Shown here piece by piece: positions 1-13,283 of a stretch of 44,942 bases of DNA (the first letter of the stretch is position 1; each line of letters opens with the position of its first letter). Position numbers and translations under genes: made by a program. The DNA lies in assembly GCA_015499995.1 (NCBI GenBank), contig JADNRV010000367.1, positions 1 to 44,942 on the forward strand, written 5' to 3'. Below the pieces are notes generated by a model. The model was not told where the DNA came from and ran no database searches. It saw only the letters and a list, made by a program, of their open reading frames with translations. The stretch is from Flammula alnicola (lineage: Eukaryota; Basidiomycota; Agaricomycetes; Agaricales; Strophariaceae).

Positions 1-470
1 GCCGGGGCGGCAGAACTGGCAGATCAAATTTTGTGTAAAGTGGTTGTCACAGGTTAGTCACGCTAAATCTCTGTCAAACCACTTTCCATTTTAGGCAAGT
101 GTGACGGAATTTCAAGCCCAATTGTCCATTCAAAATTTCAAACGTTACTTCTGCATATCCTACAATGGTAAAAACAAGTGACATGTATATTAATAATGTA
201 ATTGAACTTCTATTAAAACACTGGGTAACTTTTAAACACCTAACACATAATAGTATGCCTGTCAACACTTATCATATAGAAATTTTGAGGAAACTGAAAA
301 TTTCACTTCTGATACTCTACACAGATAATTTCCTATCGATGCCAAAAGCATTTCACCTAACTTTGATGTTCTGCCGGGTTCTGCCAGACCCCTCTTGGCA
401 GCTGCCTGGCGACTGCCGGTTTTTGGCAGAACTCGGCAGTGCGGCAGAGTTCTGCCCACAACACTACCTG
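1..470. repeat. GGCAG/CTGCC-rich repeat, possible MITE end
   Basis: The motif GGCAGAAC(T/C)-GGCAG occurs near the left edge (about 7-22) and near 426-441 on the plus strand, and inverted near 373-387. A short palindrome (GGCAGA..TCTGCC) lies at about 453-467. Motif-rich ends around an AT-rich middle resemble a small non-autonomous DNA transposon. The left end is cut by the window, so termini and target duplication cannot be seen. Confidence 0.35.
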
Positions 471-1059
471 AGGCTGGCATATTCTTGCAGTCCAGACCGC
501 GGCTATACAGTCGGTCGAAGGCTGAGGCGACGTCATTGTATGCGGCCTGAGTCACGTGATAAAAGTGACATGCAGTCGTCACTTGTAACTCAGCTATGTA
601 ACAGGCAGCTTTCAAAGTGAACTTTGTCGAGCTCGATCCCAGCTCCAGAATCCCAGCCATCTAGAACGCCATCGGCAAGAACGCCGATTCGTAAAAATAT
701 CTTTGAAAGATAGGTGTATGTATGTCATTCACGCTCGAAAGGTCCCCAAATTTGCTGATTCATGGAGCTTACTACAGTGAGACACGATGGGACACGCTCC
801 GAGTAATTGTGTGCATTATACGTACGCCTGTTCAATATCGGCATGTAATTCGCATCGTTCTATCCGTGTATTTGTCAAAAGGATTACAGGTGGCTTGCCG
901 CGGAGCAGAGACGCACTCGTTCCGGTCGATCCTAAGGCGCTTTTTGAATGACGAATGTCTGACAACGATCTTTCCTTGTAAATCGGGTGTTTGCTCCTAT
1001 CAGCGGTTTAGACACCCCATTCCTATATATCAACCTAGGCGGGCTCAATACTGCCTCTT
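471..1059. other. Intergenic, upstream of the ABC transporter
   Basis: No conserved coding frame or repeat was recognised between the left repeat and the transporter start codon. It presumably holds the transporter promoter, but no specific site could be supported. Confidence 0.4.
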
Positions 1060-4000
1060 ATGGACCCTCCTCTACCAGCCATTATGACCACTTCGCCTGA
1101 CGATGCTAACCATTCTCAGGCCAGAGAAGAAAGAGGAACCCCTGCACCAGGCATACAGGAAACATCGGCCATTTCACCTTCTATACCTACTCAAACCACG
1201 AACGAAGAACGAGAGCGCGAGCTACATTGCCTTTCCTTGCACGCGCCGCCTCCAGTCGATCATAACCTCGCGCCAGAAAGACCAGGATTGGAGATAGGCC
1301 GCACATGTTCGCGTGTATCGGTTAATTACTTCGATCCAGAGGGTGTTCTTTCGCTCTCAAAATCTCTGAGCCGCCGAATTGCAGAGGAGACGGGTGCTTC
1401 AGGTTCTGATCAGTCGACATCTTTAGGTTCAGAAGCTACACTGCATGGTGCAGCCCAGCATCCTTTCGATTTCGAAAAAGGTCTGCGTCACTATCTCAAG
1501 AAGTTCGTGTCGTACAATTTTTTCTTGAAATAATGTTACTCATCGTACTACCTTTTCCACATAGGCGAGAAGAAGCAGATATTAAGTCCCGCGAGCTTGG
1601 GTGGCATTCGAAAACCTTCGTGTTATAGGTTTGGGTGCGTCGGCAAGTACTCAACCAACTCTGGGCAGTCGTCTCAATCCCTGAACATCTTTCGGGCCAT
1701 TCAAACTGCTCGACACCCACCGCTGAGAAACATCATAAGTGGGTTTGAAGGCGTGGTGCGTCCTGGCGAAATGCTCCGTAAGTGGCTGCAACATTTATAA
1801 TTAAGGTCGTACGCTCATCTACTTGCAGTGGTCCTTGGGCGTCCTGGATCCGGCTGCAGCACTTTCCTCAAAGTGCTTGCCAATCAACGCGAAGAATTCC
1901 ATGCGGTCGAAGGCGACGTGTATTATGACTCTCTTACTCCAGCCCAAGTGTCCAAACATTATCGTGGCGACGTCCAATACTGCCCTGAAGACGATGTACA
2001 CTTCCCGACTCTGACCGTAGGCCAGACCATACAATTTGCTGCATCGACAAGAACACCTCGTGCCCGTATCCAGGACATGTCCAGAGAGGAATACACCCAA
2101 AAAGTAACAGAAGTATACGCAACCATATTTGGTCTCAATCACGTCAGAAACACGCCCGTAGGGGATGCATCGATCCGTGGTGTCAGTGGAGGCGAGAAGA
2201 AACGTGTTTCGTTAGTCACTTTTCCCTTCCATATCTCTGGACTCTCTATCTGACCTTACTGGTAGGATAAGCGAAACTCTTGCTACAAACAGCCTTATCA
2301 CATCATGGGACAAGTGAGTCTATCTTTGCCAGTATATTTGGAATATCTGAATGCTGATCGATTGTTTCTCATAGCTCAACGCGAGGCCTTGATTCTAGCA
2401 CGGCCCTGGAATTTGTTCGCGCTTTGCGCATTGCTACCGATCTCGCAAAGAATGCCACCATCGTCTCGATATATCAAGCCTCAGAGTCGCTTTTCAAAGT
2501 CTTCGACAAGGTCTGTCTGATCTACGAAGGAAAGATGGTCTATTTCGGACCCGCCAGCCTCGCCCGCCAGCACTTTATCGACATGGGTTATGTTCCTGCC
2601 AATCGACAGACAACCCCTGATTTCCTTGCATCGGTGACGGACCCACTCGCGCGGACCATGGTCAGCAACGACAACGACAACAGGCCTCTCGACAAGAGAA
2701 ATCGACCAATTGCTCAGACAGCACTTGAGTTCGAGGAGTATTACAGGAACTCGGAAGTCTGTAAGGTGAATAAAGCAGACGTAGCTTCGTATAAGCACGA
2801 CACCGTGGATAAGCATGAGAGGGTTTTGGCCTACAAACAGAGTGCGAAGGAAGAGCATGCGCAACACACTCGTTACAAAGTACGTATCTACAACTCTTAT
2901 GCTAGATTTACCCTTGACCCTTTTTTGACCCTTTCAGAGCCCCTACCTGATCTCCATCCCGATGCAAATTCGTATTGTCATGCTCCGTCGGGCGCAAATT
3001 ATGAAGGGGAACTTTACTGCTCAAGCGCTCTCGACGACGTCAGTTGCTTCGATTTGTCGACCACTTCTTCTACTGACACTTCATTCAGTACATTTGTCTT
3101 GCAGGCTATCATCCTTGGCACAACTTTCATAAGAATCCCCGACGACACAGGAGCCTACTTCTCGCGTGGTGGTGTCCTATTCTTGTAAGAATTGTCCGTT
3201 CGTGGATCGAACTTGATGGCTTACCTGTTGCTCTTCAGCTCAGTTTTCCTTCCGGCGCTCTTCAGTATGTCTGAGATTCCGGCATTGTTCTCCCAGCGAC
3301 CGATCATTCTTCGCCATCAAAAGGCGGCCATGTACCACCCAATGGTTGAGGCCCTAGCGATGACGCTCGTGGACGTTCCATTTACTCTGGTCACTATTAT
3401 TCTTTTCACGGTTATTCTATACTTCATCGTCAAGCTTCAGCAGACCGCTGCTCAATTTTTGTAAGTTCTTTAACTGTCGCTTTACAAAGCTAACGATATT
3501 TTTCAGCACATATTTTGTATTCATCCTAGTTGTCGCGCTTTCTATGAAGGGTTTCTTCCGCGGCCTCGCGGCCGCCTTTCCAAAGGTAGCACCTGCGCAG
3601 GCTGTGGCAGGAGTGTTGCTCCTAGCTTTGTCACTTTACACCGGTTATCAAATACCCCGGCCTTCCATGATCGGTGCTCTTCGTTGGATTTCGTATATCA
3701 ATGTATGTTCTGAGTATTATGATGAGTGGTACAGTATAACTAATTATCGCGCTTTAGCCCGTGCGGTACGCTTTTGAAGGCCTCATGACAAACGAATTTC
3801 ACACCTTGGACGGCTCATGTTCTTCTCTCGTACCTTCCGGTCCAGGATATGAAGGCATATCTTTAGCCAACCAAGTCTGTACTGTCCTTGGGTCACAACC
3901 AGGTCAAGCTACTGTCGAAGGTAGTCTTTATCTCGCCCTATCATTTGGTTACTATCAAAAGAACCTGTGGCGCGTAAGCAGAGTTTAACCCCTTTATGGG

Positions 4001-6945
4001 GTGTTTCCTGACTCAAGATCTAGAATTTCGGTATACTGGTGGCCTTTGGAATTTTCTTCCTGCTCTGTCTACTCACCTTCACTGAGTTGCGCACCGGTCA
4101 CAGTGGCGAAGGCTCTGTATTGCGGTACAAACGAGGTTCAAAGGCCGAACTTATCAAGGAGGCCCAAGCCGCGGTCGGAAACGACGAAGAGAAGGAACAA
4201 GCCGCCGCCGCACCAGCTCTGCATGCTGAAACGGAGCAGCGAACCATCGACGAAGACAGGAAAGCGAAAGAGGCGATGGCAGAGCAACCCAAGATGATCA
4301 ATACTTTCTCCTGGCAGCACATCAACTACGTTGTCCATGTTTCTGGAGAACAACGTTTGCTGTTGGATGACGTTTCGGGGTTTGTCGCGCCTGGAAAGTT
4401 GACGGCCTTAATGGGAGAGTCTGGCGCCGGAAAGGTATTCTGTGTGTCCAGTCGTGTGCTTTTAATTGTTCTAACAATTCGATTTACAGACTACGCTTTT
4501 GAACGTTCTTGCTGAACGAGCTGGGACCGGTGTCGTCACTGGCGATCGCTTTTTCAACGGGCAAGCCCTTCCGATCGATTTTCAGGCTCAAACTGGCTAT
4601 TGTCAGCAAATGGATACTCACGTTGCACTGACAACTGTCCGAGAAGCGCTGATCTTCTCCGCTCGACTGCGTCAACCAGCATCGGTGCCAACGTCTGAGA
4701 AGGATGCTTAGTGAGTCATAAACCTCTTTTGAAGTCGACTAAAAAAAAATTGACAAGCCAATAGTGCCGAGACATGCTTGAAGATGTGCGGCCTTGAAGC
4801 ATTCGGAGATGCCATGGTTGGTTCTTTAGGTGTCGAGCACAGGAAGCGTACGACAATCGGGGTAGAATTAGCCGCCAAGGTGTGTTTTTATCATTGCTGC
4901 TTAAACTCAGTGACCGACTTGAAGACTCCGATAGCCTCAACTATTGCTGTTCCTGGATGAGCCCACTTCCGGCCTAGATTCCCAGAGCGCTTGGGCCATC
5001 ATGGCGTTCCTTCGCAGCCTGGCGGACCATGGCCAGGCTATACTGTGCACGTAAGGGTTTCCCATCTGTTTCATTTTCATCCATTTCGACTGCTTGGCTG
5101 AACCATCCCTTAGTATTCATCAAGTATGGTTTCACTTCACACATTCCTTAACATCCTCTAACTTTTTATCTAGCCTTCTGCAGAATTATTCTCTGTAAGT
5201 GATCTACCTTTCTTATTTTAGTCACCAATCAAAACTCTCTTCTCCCTAGGTGTTCGACAGGCTGCTGCTCCTCCAAAAAGGTGGCCAAACGGTATACTTT
5301 GGAGACGTCGGGAACAATGCGCAAAATATCATTGATTACTTCGAAGCCGGTGGAGCTCGAAAATGTGAATCCGGAGAGAATCCGTGAGTATATAATGTTC
5401 TAGTCGCCTTGAAAGAAATTCTGACAAACCTACAGAGCTGAGTACATGCTTGATGTTATCGGAGCGGGCGCAACTGCAGTCAGCGACCGAGACTGGCATG
5501 AAGTTTGGATAAACGCCAAGCAATTCAAGGACCTCGAGGACAGTATTGAGGAAATTCATACAGAGGGACGGAAACGTCCACCTGTTGACGCTACAGTCGA
5601 GACAGAATTTGCCAACCCATGGTTTTACCAAACTCGGGCACTTCTTAAACGGCAAAGTTTGACTTATTGGCGTGATCCCACATACCTTATGTCGAAATTG
5701 ATCCTAAACATCATCGGAGGACTTTTCATTGGATTTACCTTTTTTAAGTCGAAGGATACCATACAAGGCACTCAGAACAAGCTTTTCGTACGTTTCAATA
5801 CAATTCTGTCACATTTGCCCATTTGTTGATCTTTAATTTTCTCTCAGGCCATCTTCATGGGAACCATTCTGGTAAACATCATGTCTTCTTCACCTTGCAA
5901 ACAACTGAACTGTCGCAGAGTGCGCCATTAGGAGGTCAGCTTCACGTCCCGTATATCAAGGCATGTCTATCTACGTGCGACGAGTGTGCTTGTACTAAAG
6001 ATTGACGCAATAGCTGCGCAATATCTATGAGATCCGAGAGCGATCCAGCAGAATGTATCATTGGTCTGCATTGACGACCGCTCAGGTCGGGATGGAACTC
6101 CCATGGAACATCCTGGGATCGTCCCTCTTCTTCTTGTGCTGGTACTGGACGGTCGGCTTCGAAAGCTCTCGCGGGGGATTCACGTACCTGATGTTTGGCG
6201 TTTGTTTCCCCATCTACTACACCACTTTTGCCTTGGCTGTCGCTTCCATGAGTCCAACAGATGAGATCTCTGGGCTCATGTTCTCGTTTTTATTCTCCTT
6301 TGTGCTCACATTGTAAGTGATTTTTTTTTGTTTGATTCATAGTGTTCTATGACTGAGATTAAATTTAGCGACGGCGTAATACAACCTCTCCGCCAACTTG
6401 GCTGGTGGAGCTGGATGTATCATCTTTCTCCTTTTACTTATTTGATCCAAGCTGTGCTCGGCCAAGGTATGGCTGCCTTCTTCCCGCATGTAAATAGACC
6501 ATTTAACACATCTTGTCAGTTGTTGGACTTCAGCTCATCAACTGCGCGGAGAAGGAGCTTGTCACTTTACAACCTCCTTCAGGCCAAACTTGTGGTGGAT
6601 TTATGGCTCAATATATTGCTACTCGGGGCGGATACCTCACAAATACGGACGCGACGTCTGATTGCCGCTTCTGTTCAAGCAGAACCACTGACCAGTGGAT
6701 GGGGCCAGCATTTAACATCTACTATCGCAACCACTGGCGAGATTTCGGATTTTTCTGTGCTTACATAATATTCAATGTAAGCCATCCTGTCTCCAGCCAA
6801 AAAAAACTTCTTTAACGAACCCTTCCGTCAGATTTTCTGCGTGTACATGTTAACATATCTCGTCAGAGTTCGGTCGCACAAGAGAATGCGCTACATTTCA
6901 AAAAAAATTACTACGCTAATCAACAAGTTCAAAAAGTCATCGTAG
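1060..6945 (+). CDS. PDR-type ABC transporter (ABCG full-size drug pump)
   Basis: A full-length pleiotropic drug resistance exporter, expected in the plasma membrane, split into about 20 exons by introns near 50 bp. The order is nucleotide-binding domain 1, six-helix membrane domain, NBD2, membrane domain 2. NBD1 has GRPGSGCST, with Cys replacing the Walker A Lys as is typical of fungal PDR pumps, then VSGGEKKR and WDNSTRGLD. NBD2 has canonical GESGAGKTT and [15 protein letters not shown]. The N-terminal part carries KSRELG and [16 protein letters not shown], as in the family. The conserved frame needs one extra base near 1600 and another near 1680, both in exon 2, so the sequence as given is frameshifted twice. 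One intron near 5961 uses a GC donor. The substrate cannot be predicted. It converges on the complex I gene. Confidence 0.88.
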
Positions 6946-7181
6946 TTTCATTCTCGAAGTTCCGACTCTCGACTCTATTTTATCTCATATATTTCTTATA
7001 TAGCTGTATCTAATAACGAGCCTTTAAGTCTCGTCGTAGTTGATCTTACTATATATACTTGCATGTATTTCCACCTGGTTGCAGTCCACACCTCGTAGAT
7101 CCATTGTGGAATATTGTATAAATGAATTTAATTAGGGAAAATGCGTTTTTCGGATGAATAGATTCTCTAAATACAAATAGT

Positions 7182-10110
7182 TCATGCGAAAGCAGCTTGC
7201 GAGCCTTTGCCGACTTGGCTAAAGCCGTAATTTTCACCCTTGACAAATGCCCGCGTACACTGCGCCATTGTCACAGATCTATTGGAGAGATTGATGTCAG
7301 CAAAACGTCCAAATGACCACCCGAGATGACGGCTAAAGAAAGGCTATACTCACGCTCTTGATATCGGGTCTGTCTGGTAGAAGTTGGCGATAGGTTTCCG
7401 CAAAGGTGTGCCGACGGCCTTCACTCCACTTGTTTGGCTGGCAAGCGTCTTGAGGCCAGCGAGTGCAACGTCGACTGAGGTAGGCTCTGTGACGTCGTAC
7501 CGCACCAATGTAGGCGAGATCTCCCACATACGGTCGCGCAGTTCAAGGACGTCATCGTAAGGAAGAGGAGTGCCAATAACTTCGGAGAGTGCACTGAAAG
7601 AACGCCTCCAGTTGAGCCCACAGACAACGAAAATAAGAAATGGCCAGAAACTCACCGAACAATCTTCCAGTCTTCCCTGGCCGCTCCTGGTGGGGGTACG
7701 GCGGCCCTGCCCATCTGCGACCTACCTTCCGTATTCACCCATGTTGTGCCTTTCTCGGTGTAAGCTGCGGCGGGTAGACACACATCAGCGAGCTGTGCTC
7801 CAAGGTCACCATGGTGGCCTTGGTATACGACGAACGCCTCTTGTGGGATTGATTTGGGATCGACTTCGTCTCCGTTGAGAAGGTAAACGAACTTGGGCTT
7901 CGTTTTTGAGGCACGTGCGGAAGGAACGAAACCGACCTCGTATGCTGCTGGACGAGAAGCCACCTAATAAATTTAGTTAGTTTATTGACTTATGAAGCTC
8001 CAAGTAGAGCGACTCTTACCCGTTGAAGAACACTGAATCCGTTCCACTCTGGTGTTACCAATCTATCCTTATTCGACTCCACGAACTTGGCAAGGGCGTT
8101 GTACATGGCCTTGCCATCAGGATGTTCGGCGAGCGCGCTTCCAACGATGATGAGGGGATGCTTCGCTTTCTTGACTTCTCGACGAAGAGTCCTTTACCAG
8201 CGATGAAACTGCTCAGTGCCTTCGCGTCTTCGCCAATGAAATCGTATCCGTAGGCAGTATCCGCACGTTCGCCAATCAGACCAATCTCAAGACCAGTATG
8301 AAGCCAGCTCTTCCGGATACGAGAGTTCAGGACGGCGGCTTCATGACGTGGGTTGGTACCGACGAGGAGGATAGCGTCGGCCTTCTCAACACCTGGGATG
8401 GTAGTGTTGAAAAGGTAGTTGGACCGAACGTCGACACCGTGTACTGGAGATTCATTTCCACCTGGTTGATCCAGAGCGAGGTTGTCCGATCCAAGGCGGT
8501 TGATGAGATCCTTAAGGGCGACCAAGGCCTCTGTGTCGGCCAAATGTCCAGCAACTGCCTGAATCTCGTCTCCTTTCGCTCCAGAAGATGCAAGACCATC
8601 AGCAATGGCAGACAGAGCCTCTTCCCAGCTCACAGGAACGAATCTATCCCCTTGCTTCACCAAAGGGGTCGTCAACCGCTGGAACTTGAGGCCGTCATAT
8701 GCGTAGCGCGTCTTGTCGCTAATCCACTCTTCGTTGACATCGTCGTTCGTCTTCGGCTGAATTCGCATGACCTCAACACCCCGCGAGTCGACCCTGATAT
8801 TCGAGCCCACAGCATCCATGACATCTACCGACTCCGTGTTCTTCAACTCCCATGGACGTGCGTGGTAAGCGTATGGTTTGCTTGTCAACGCTCCGACGGG
8901 GCACAGATCGACAATGTTTCCAGACATTTCAGAGTCCATCGTCTTCTCCACATATGTTCCAATCTGCATGTCATTCCACGCCCCGTCGTGCCTAGCTCTT
9001 CCACACCAGCAACTTCGTTGGCAAAACGCACGCAGCGCGTGCATTGAATGCAGCGGTTCATGGAAGTCTTGACAAGAGGTCCCAGGTCCTTGTTCTCTAC
9101 CGCACGCTTGCCTGTAATTTCATGGAAACGTGTCCGGTCTGACCCGTAGCGCATAGATTGGTCTTGCAAGTCGCATTCACCACCCTGATCGCAGATGGGG
9201 CAGTCTAACGGATGGTTAGCGAGGAGGAACTCCATGACACCCTCTCTGCAATGATGAAGGTTTCGTCAGTCAAGATAAAAATGCGTTCAAGGCCATCAGC
9301 ACAACGCTGAAGCATTTCGCCGGAGCAATCCAACAAAATGGAATAGAGGGCGATGAAGGGCCTTCATGTGCAGATATAAATTAACATACCTAGCTTCATG
9401 CACCAGGGGAGTATTTGTGAAAACTTTGGATCCTGGCATGGCAGGCATTGCACTTGACAGAGTATTAGATAAGTTTTGCGCAAGAGAACGGTTAAGATGA
9501 GATACCAGGAGGCAACTGGCTTCGGCGAACGTTCCACTTCGACAAGACACTACTGGTGAAATAACGTCAGTTATCATGAAAGAAAGCGCTTGCAGGACGG
9601 AGCCCTCACCGACAATTACCCGCGATAGCCAACCTGGAAATGAGAAGAAAACCAATGAGCTACGTGTTGAGGGACAAAGTATAGCGGTAGGAACGAACCT
9701 ATCGTGGTAACAGAATCTATTGATATAGTCAGAACCAAGTTGATTTGGCTGGAACTCTAACGTAGAGCGTACCTGGGTATTGTCGCTCCAGCAGCTTCGC
9801 ATGCTTGAATCAATGCAGAACCTAGTTCACAACACGTTAGTATCATTATCCATCCTATATTGAACCGCTCGAACGCACCCTGAGGAACAGTTACCTCTTT
9901 CCCATCCACGGTGAGGGTGATATCCGCCCCGCGACTCGACGTTGAAGAAAACGACCTGCGACTGAACGAAAGGTGCATCGTGAATCCCAAGACACTTTAT
10001 CCAATGCTCCGAAGATACGAACTGCTATGTGGCGTATTTGTCGTCGAAACGACCTTCCCGAGTAATCCCGTCGATGTGGGCCGTGACACGCTTGATACGA
10101 TGCGCAACAT
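7182..10110 (-). CDS. nuo78: NADH:ubiquinone oxidoreductase 75/78-kDa subunit (complex I)
   Basis: The iron-sulfur subunit at the electron-entry arm of mitochondrial complex I (NDUFS1/NuoG family). The chosen ATG begins a Ser/Thr-rich presequence without acidic residues ([11 protein letters not shown]...), as expected for matrix import. Next come the 2Fe-2S ferredoxin domain ([26 protein letters not shown]), the [18 protein letters not shown] cluster, the [18 protein letters not shown] and DLCPVGAL cluster, and a molybdopterin-oxidoreductase-like domain ([19 protein letters not shown]). The C-terminus ends in [18 protein letters not shown]. The 5' part has many short exons. Three places need one extra base to keep the conserved frame: about 9550 (the CR-MC motif), 8975 (GRG-ND) and 8175. 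Identity is certain; the breaks look like sequence errors. Confidence 0.93.
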
Positions 10111-12469
10111 GGCAGCACCGCGAATTTGTTGTATCAGAGAAAATTAAGGAAATTCCTGCGTGTGGGCGGTGAGCCCGCAGAGTGGAGGAAGGGGTTGAAT
10201 AAGAAGAAAAGAGTCGCTGCTCGCCGTTCAGCTCAGCGACCAACCACGTCGTTCCAATTTCCCACATTTCCCACAATTTCAGGCGGAGTTTCGATTCTAC
10301 CGCTTACCATCAATCCGTCAGAACCCGTCATTTCACCAATGCCCGTTCCCTAAGCTGATCTGAAGGATGAACAAGATGTGGGCCAACGTACGTAAGGAAT
10401 GTGCCAGCCGCGATGTCGTTAAATTCCTGAACGCGGGCTACATAATTGACGAAGTTACTTGATTGAAGGGCGCATGCATAGAGAGTATGGCTTTATGATG
10501 TTTTATCCAACTTGAAGTGGGAATGCTTCATTACTCAAACCTCTCTTTTTTCCAGAATACCTAGCGGATGAATACGAGGCTTACAGTGCAAGCGCCATCT
10601 CTCCATCGTGCATTATGCCAGTTTTGCGGCACAAACATGCTCCATTTTCTATCTCGTTGACTCGTGGTGTGTTTTTGCTGGAATATATTTCAAAACTTCG
10701 ACGCTGATCCACCCTCCGTCCATTGAGAATAGCAAGGGTGGCCGATAACGACAATTGCATCAGAATATCGTAGATGCGCAGGCATCGTGGCCAAGTTCGA
10801 CATTTTGGTAGCAGGTACCGCCAACGCCTTTCTCTTCAAAGACTGGGTCCACGAAGAGATGAAGGATTGTAGAAATTGGCAAAGTGCGCTCATCCCTATA
10901 TGATTAAACGTCACAACTTGACACTCCTTTCTCAGATCATTCGTGCTCAAAATCCGCGACTCTCGCCCCTCTAGTCGACTGTGCGAAGCAGCAGATGGAA
11001 TTTCATCTCAGCCGTTTGCGACATATGGTTGGCCTTCAGTTCTTGTGGGCACCACAGCCTGAGTCTTAACATCCTTAGTGGGGCTTAGTTCTTATGGGGC
11101 CTAGGTTCCTCTCTTCCGTCGATGGATGCTACGATCACTGGTATCCGACGCCTCTAAATGCTTGTATAACACTTCAGGGAAGCGCCATCCGCCGAGTTCA
11201 CCTTCGTCTTCAACGTCGTCCATGCGCGTCTGTATGTGACACCTTCCCTTGAAGGACATTGAGCATCTGAGGCTTGCTTCAGAGAATTCTCATCCGCCGA
11301 GATCATCTTCGGTCTCTGGGATTTCCGACGTCCATGCGCTCTCTTATCTGACATCTCCTCTTGAAGAACGTTGGGCATCTTGGGGCTCGTTTGAGCGAAA
11401 GTTCATCAGCTGAGACTATATTTAGTCTTAGAGATTTGTGGCGCCTGTGGGCAGCTTTGATATGTACTTTCCCAAAAATACGCTTTTACTGGAGGCGGAA
11501 CTGTGATAACTTTGCGCAAATATTTCCCCTGGCAGTGGGATGCGGGTAACAGGGGGACTCTACTGCTACCGCGCTCGAGGAGCTAATCTGATGGCAACAT
11601 CTTCGACCGCTGTTCGGAGTTTTGAATCCTGTTTGGCAGAGGGACACGGGGTGCTAAACTTGTGCTGTTCATGCTCTTGATCGTATAGCGTGTCGCCGTC
11701 ATCGCCTCCCAAGGCAATTATCCTTCGATCAGTTATATTTATCTGATTCTTAGCTCTGAATCCCCTTTCGATCATTCAAGTTTTAATCCTTCGGACTTTG
11801 GAGCCCTCAAACATTGCCCCTTCGTTGAGACCCCAACTCAACAATGTCCTCGTCCTTGTCCTTGTTGTGTGCTTCCCATTCTGTTATGCTCATTAGATTG
11901 TGATTTGAGCAGCGGAATGGCACTTCAAATATTCTTTCTCAGAAAATGTGTCTTATTAACTTGATAAGACCGTTCAGAACGTTCAGAACGCTCTAAATAT
12001 GTCATCATCTCCTATTCCGCCAGTAACTGGCGGGATGGCATTACCGCGCCATTAGACATGGAGTTCTTGGAAGTTCCTGGGACGGCAGATCTGCCCGAGT
12101 AAAAAGAAACCACCAATGCATGCCGTCAGAGGGGTTCAGGTCAGGAGATCAAGCTTGAAGTCCCACCAACCTCGCGCCATATGATGAAATATCATGTTAA
12201 ATACATCGTGCGGAAAGTAGAGACGCAATAAGTACATATAGACATCGGTTTGATTCAATCTTTGTCGAAGCTAGAGGGGTACAGGCGCGGACTTTGTGTG
12301 TGAGCGCCTTCGAAACTACGACCATGTAGCCCGAGGCAAGATGACCTGATAATAGAAATTGTATTCAAGTACCTTACATAGTAGCTAAAGATGCGAGGGA
12401 GAGCATAGATTAGAAATGCTCAGGAAAGCTTCGAGCGGAAATTTAAAACTGCGAAACGCTGGATTTAAC
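10111..12469. other. Gene-poor stretch with degenerate repeats
   Basis: Apart from the tandem repeat at 11186-11440 and the relic that follows, no gene is supported. Short open frames here lack recognisable domains and consistent splice sites. The first few hundred bases should hold the promoter of the complex I gene. Confidence 0.4.
11186..11440. repeat. Degenerate tandem repeat, unit about 104-112 bp
   Basis: Three imperfect units start near 11186, 11290 and 11402. Each begins with a version of CATCCGCCGAGATC and carries a CTTGAAG(G/A)AC..TTG(A/G)GCATCT block further on. Every frame has stop codons, so it is a decayed coding repeat or a non-coding satellite-like array. Confidence 0.5.
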
Positions 12470-13020
12470 AGGAGGGCTGCCGGACTCGAGGAAGAGTGTT
12501 GGGTAGCATGTAAAATGGATGCAACTTCCCATCCATGGAATCCAGCTCCGTACTACTGGTATGCCTGATTTCATATGAAAATCTGCTGCTTGCTTGAGCG
12601 CGGGGCAGGTCGCAAATAGAAACGTGAATGCAAATATTAAGGCGATCAGCCATGGTATTGTAGGTACGCTCGAATGCGGAATTTATTTTGAAAGCCTGGG
12701 TAAGTCTCTAACGGTTATCCTGGGTCCTAACAAAGAGAGAATCGCCCTGTATGTGAGGATCAGGTCTGCCAGTGGTTGGATCACCGAGGCAAGCTTCAGG
12801 GTCAGAGTCTAGAGATATGTTCAGAGGTCTCCATGTATGTGTCCTTATCTTTCACAATGGCCGTAAGTGGTATTATCGCACATCTTGCTTGTTGTACAGA
12901 GTACTATAATTAATGCCCTTGTATCATGCATATCCGCGCAACCCGTACAATACGCCGTATAATCCAAATATAGTCCAAAATACTTGATCTGATGATCTCG
13001 GGACCCCTGGCACTACTTAA
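12470..13020 (-). pseudogene. Relic of P450-2 promoter and first exon
   Basis: Read on the minus strand, this segment aligns with the promoter and first exon of the P450 gene at 29568. The shared promoter block contains AGTGCCAGGGG and CAGATCAAGTAT. The shared coding block contains the signal-anchor region and GGAGCTGGAT(C/T)CCATGG. Similarity ends close to the first exon-intron junction, and no later P450 exon (I-helix, ExxR, haem loop) follows. Frameshifts and substitutions break the frame. It is a truncated, inverted and decayed copy, unlikely to make protein. Confidence 0.8.
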
Positions 13021-13283
13021 TCCGAATTGTTGCAAGAATAAATCGGGTCAATCGCAAGCTTCGCGGAAAAAAAACTGATATTGCAGTTGGGACATTCATT
13101 CTGATATCAATCGGCGGAAGGCATTCTGAGAACCCAAAACAATACTCCAGATAGATCGAGACATCGTGTTGTTGATGGATTGGAACACCGGAATTGAGAA
13201 GATATCGGTGGCTGTACTAATATCTAGTATATTACCCTAGCCCTCTGGTCGGAAGATCAACGTCCAGCTTCAGTTCAGCCACC

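Noticed and set aside
10690..10950. Minus-strand text reading FVDPVFEEKGVGG, like an acetyltransferase (GNAT) motif
   Set aside because: Only one short motif fits; the flanking sequence has stops in that frame and no second conserved block. Not enough for even a pseudogene call.
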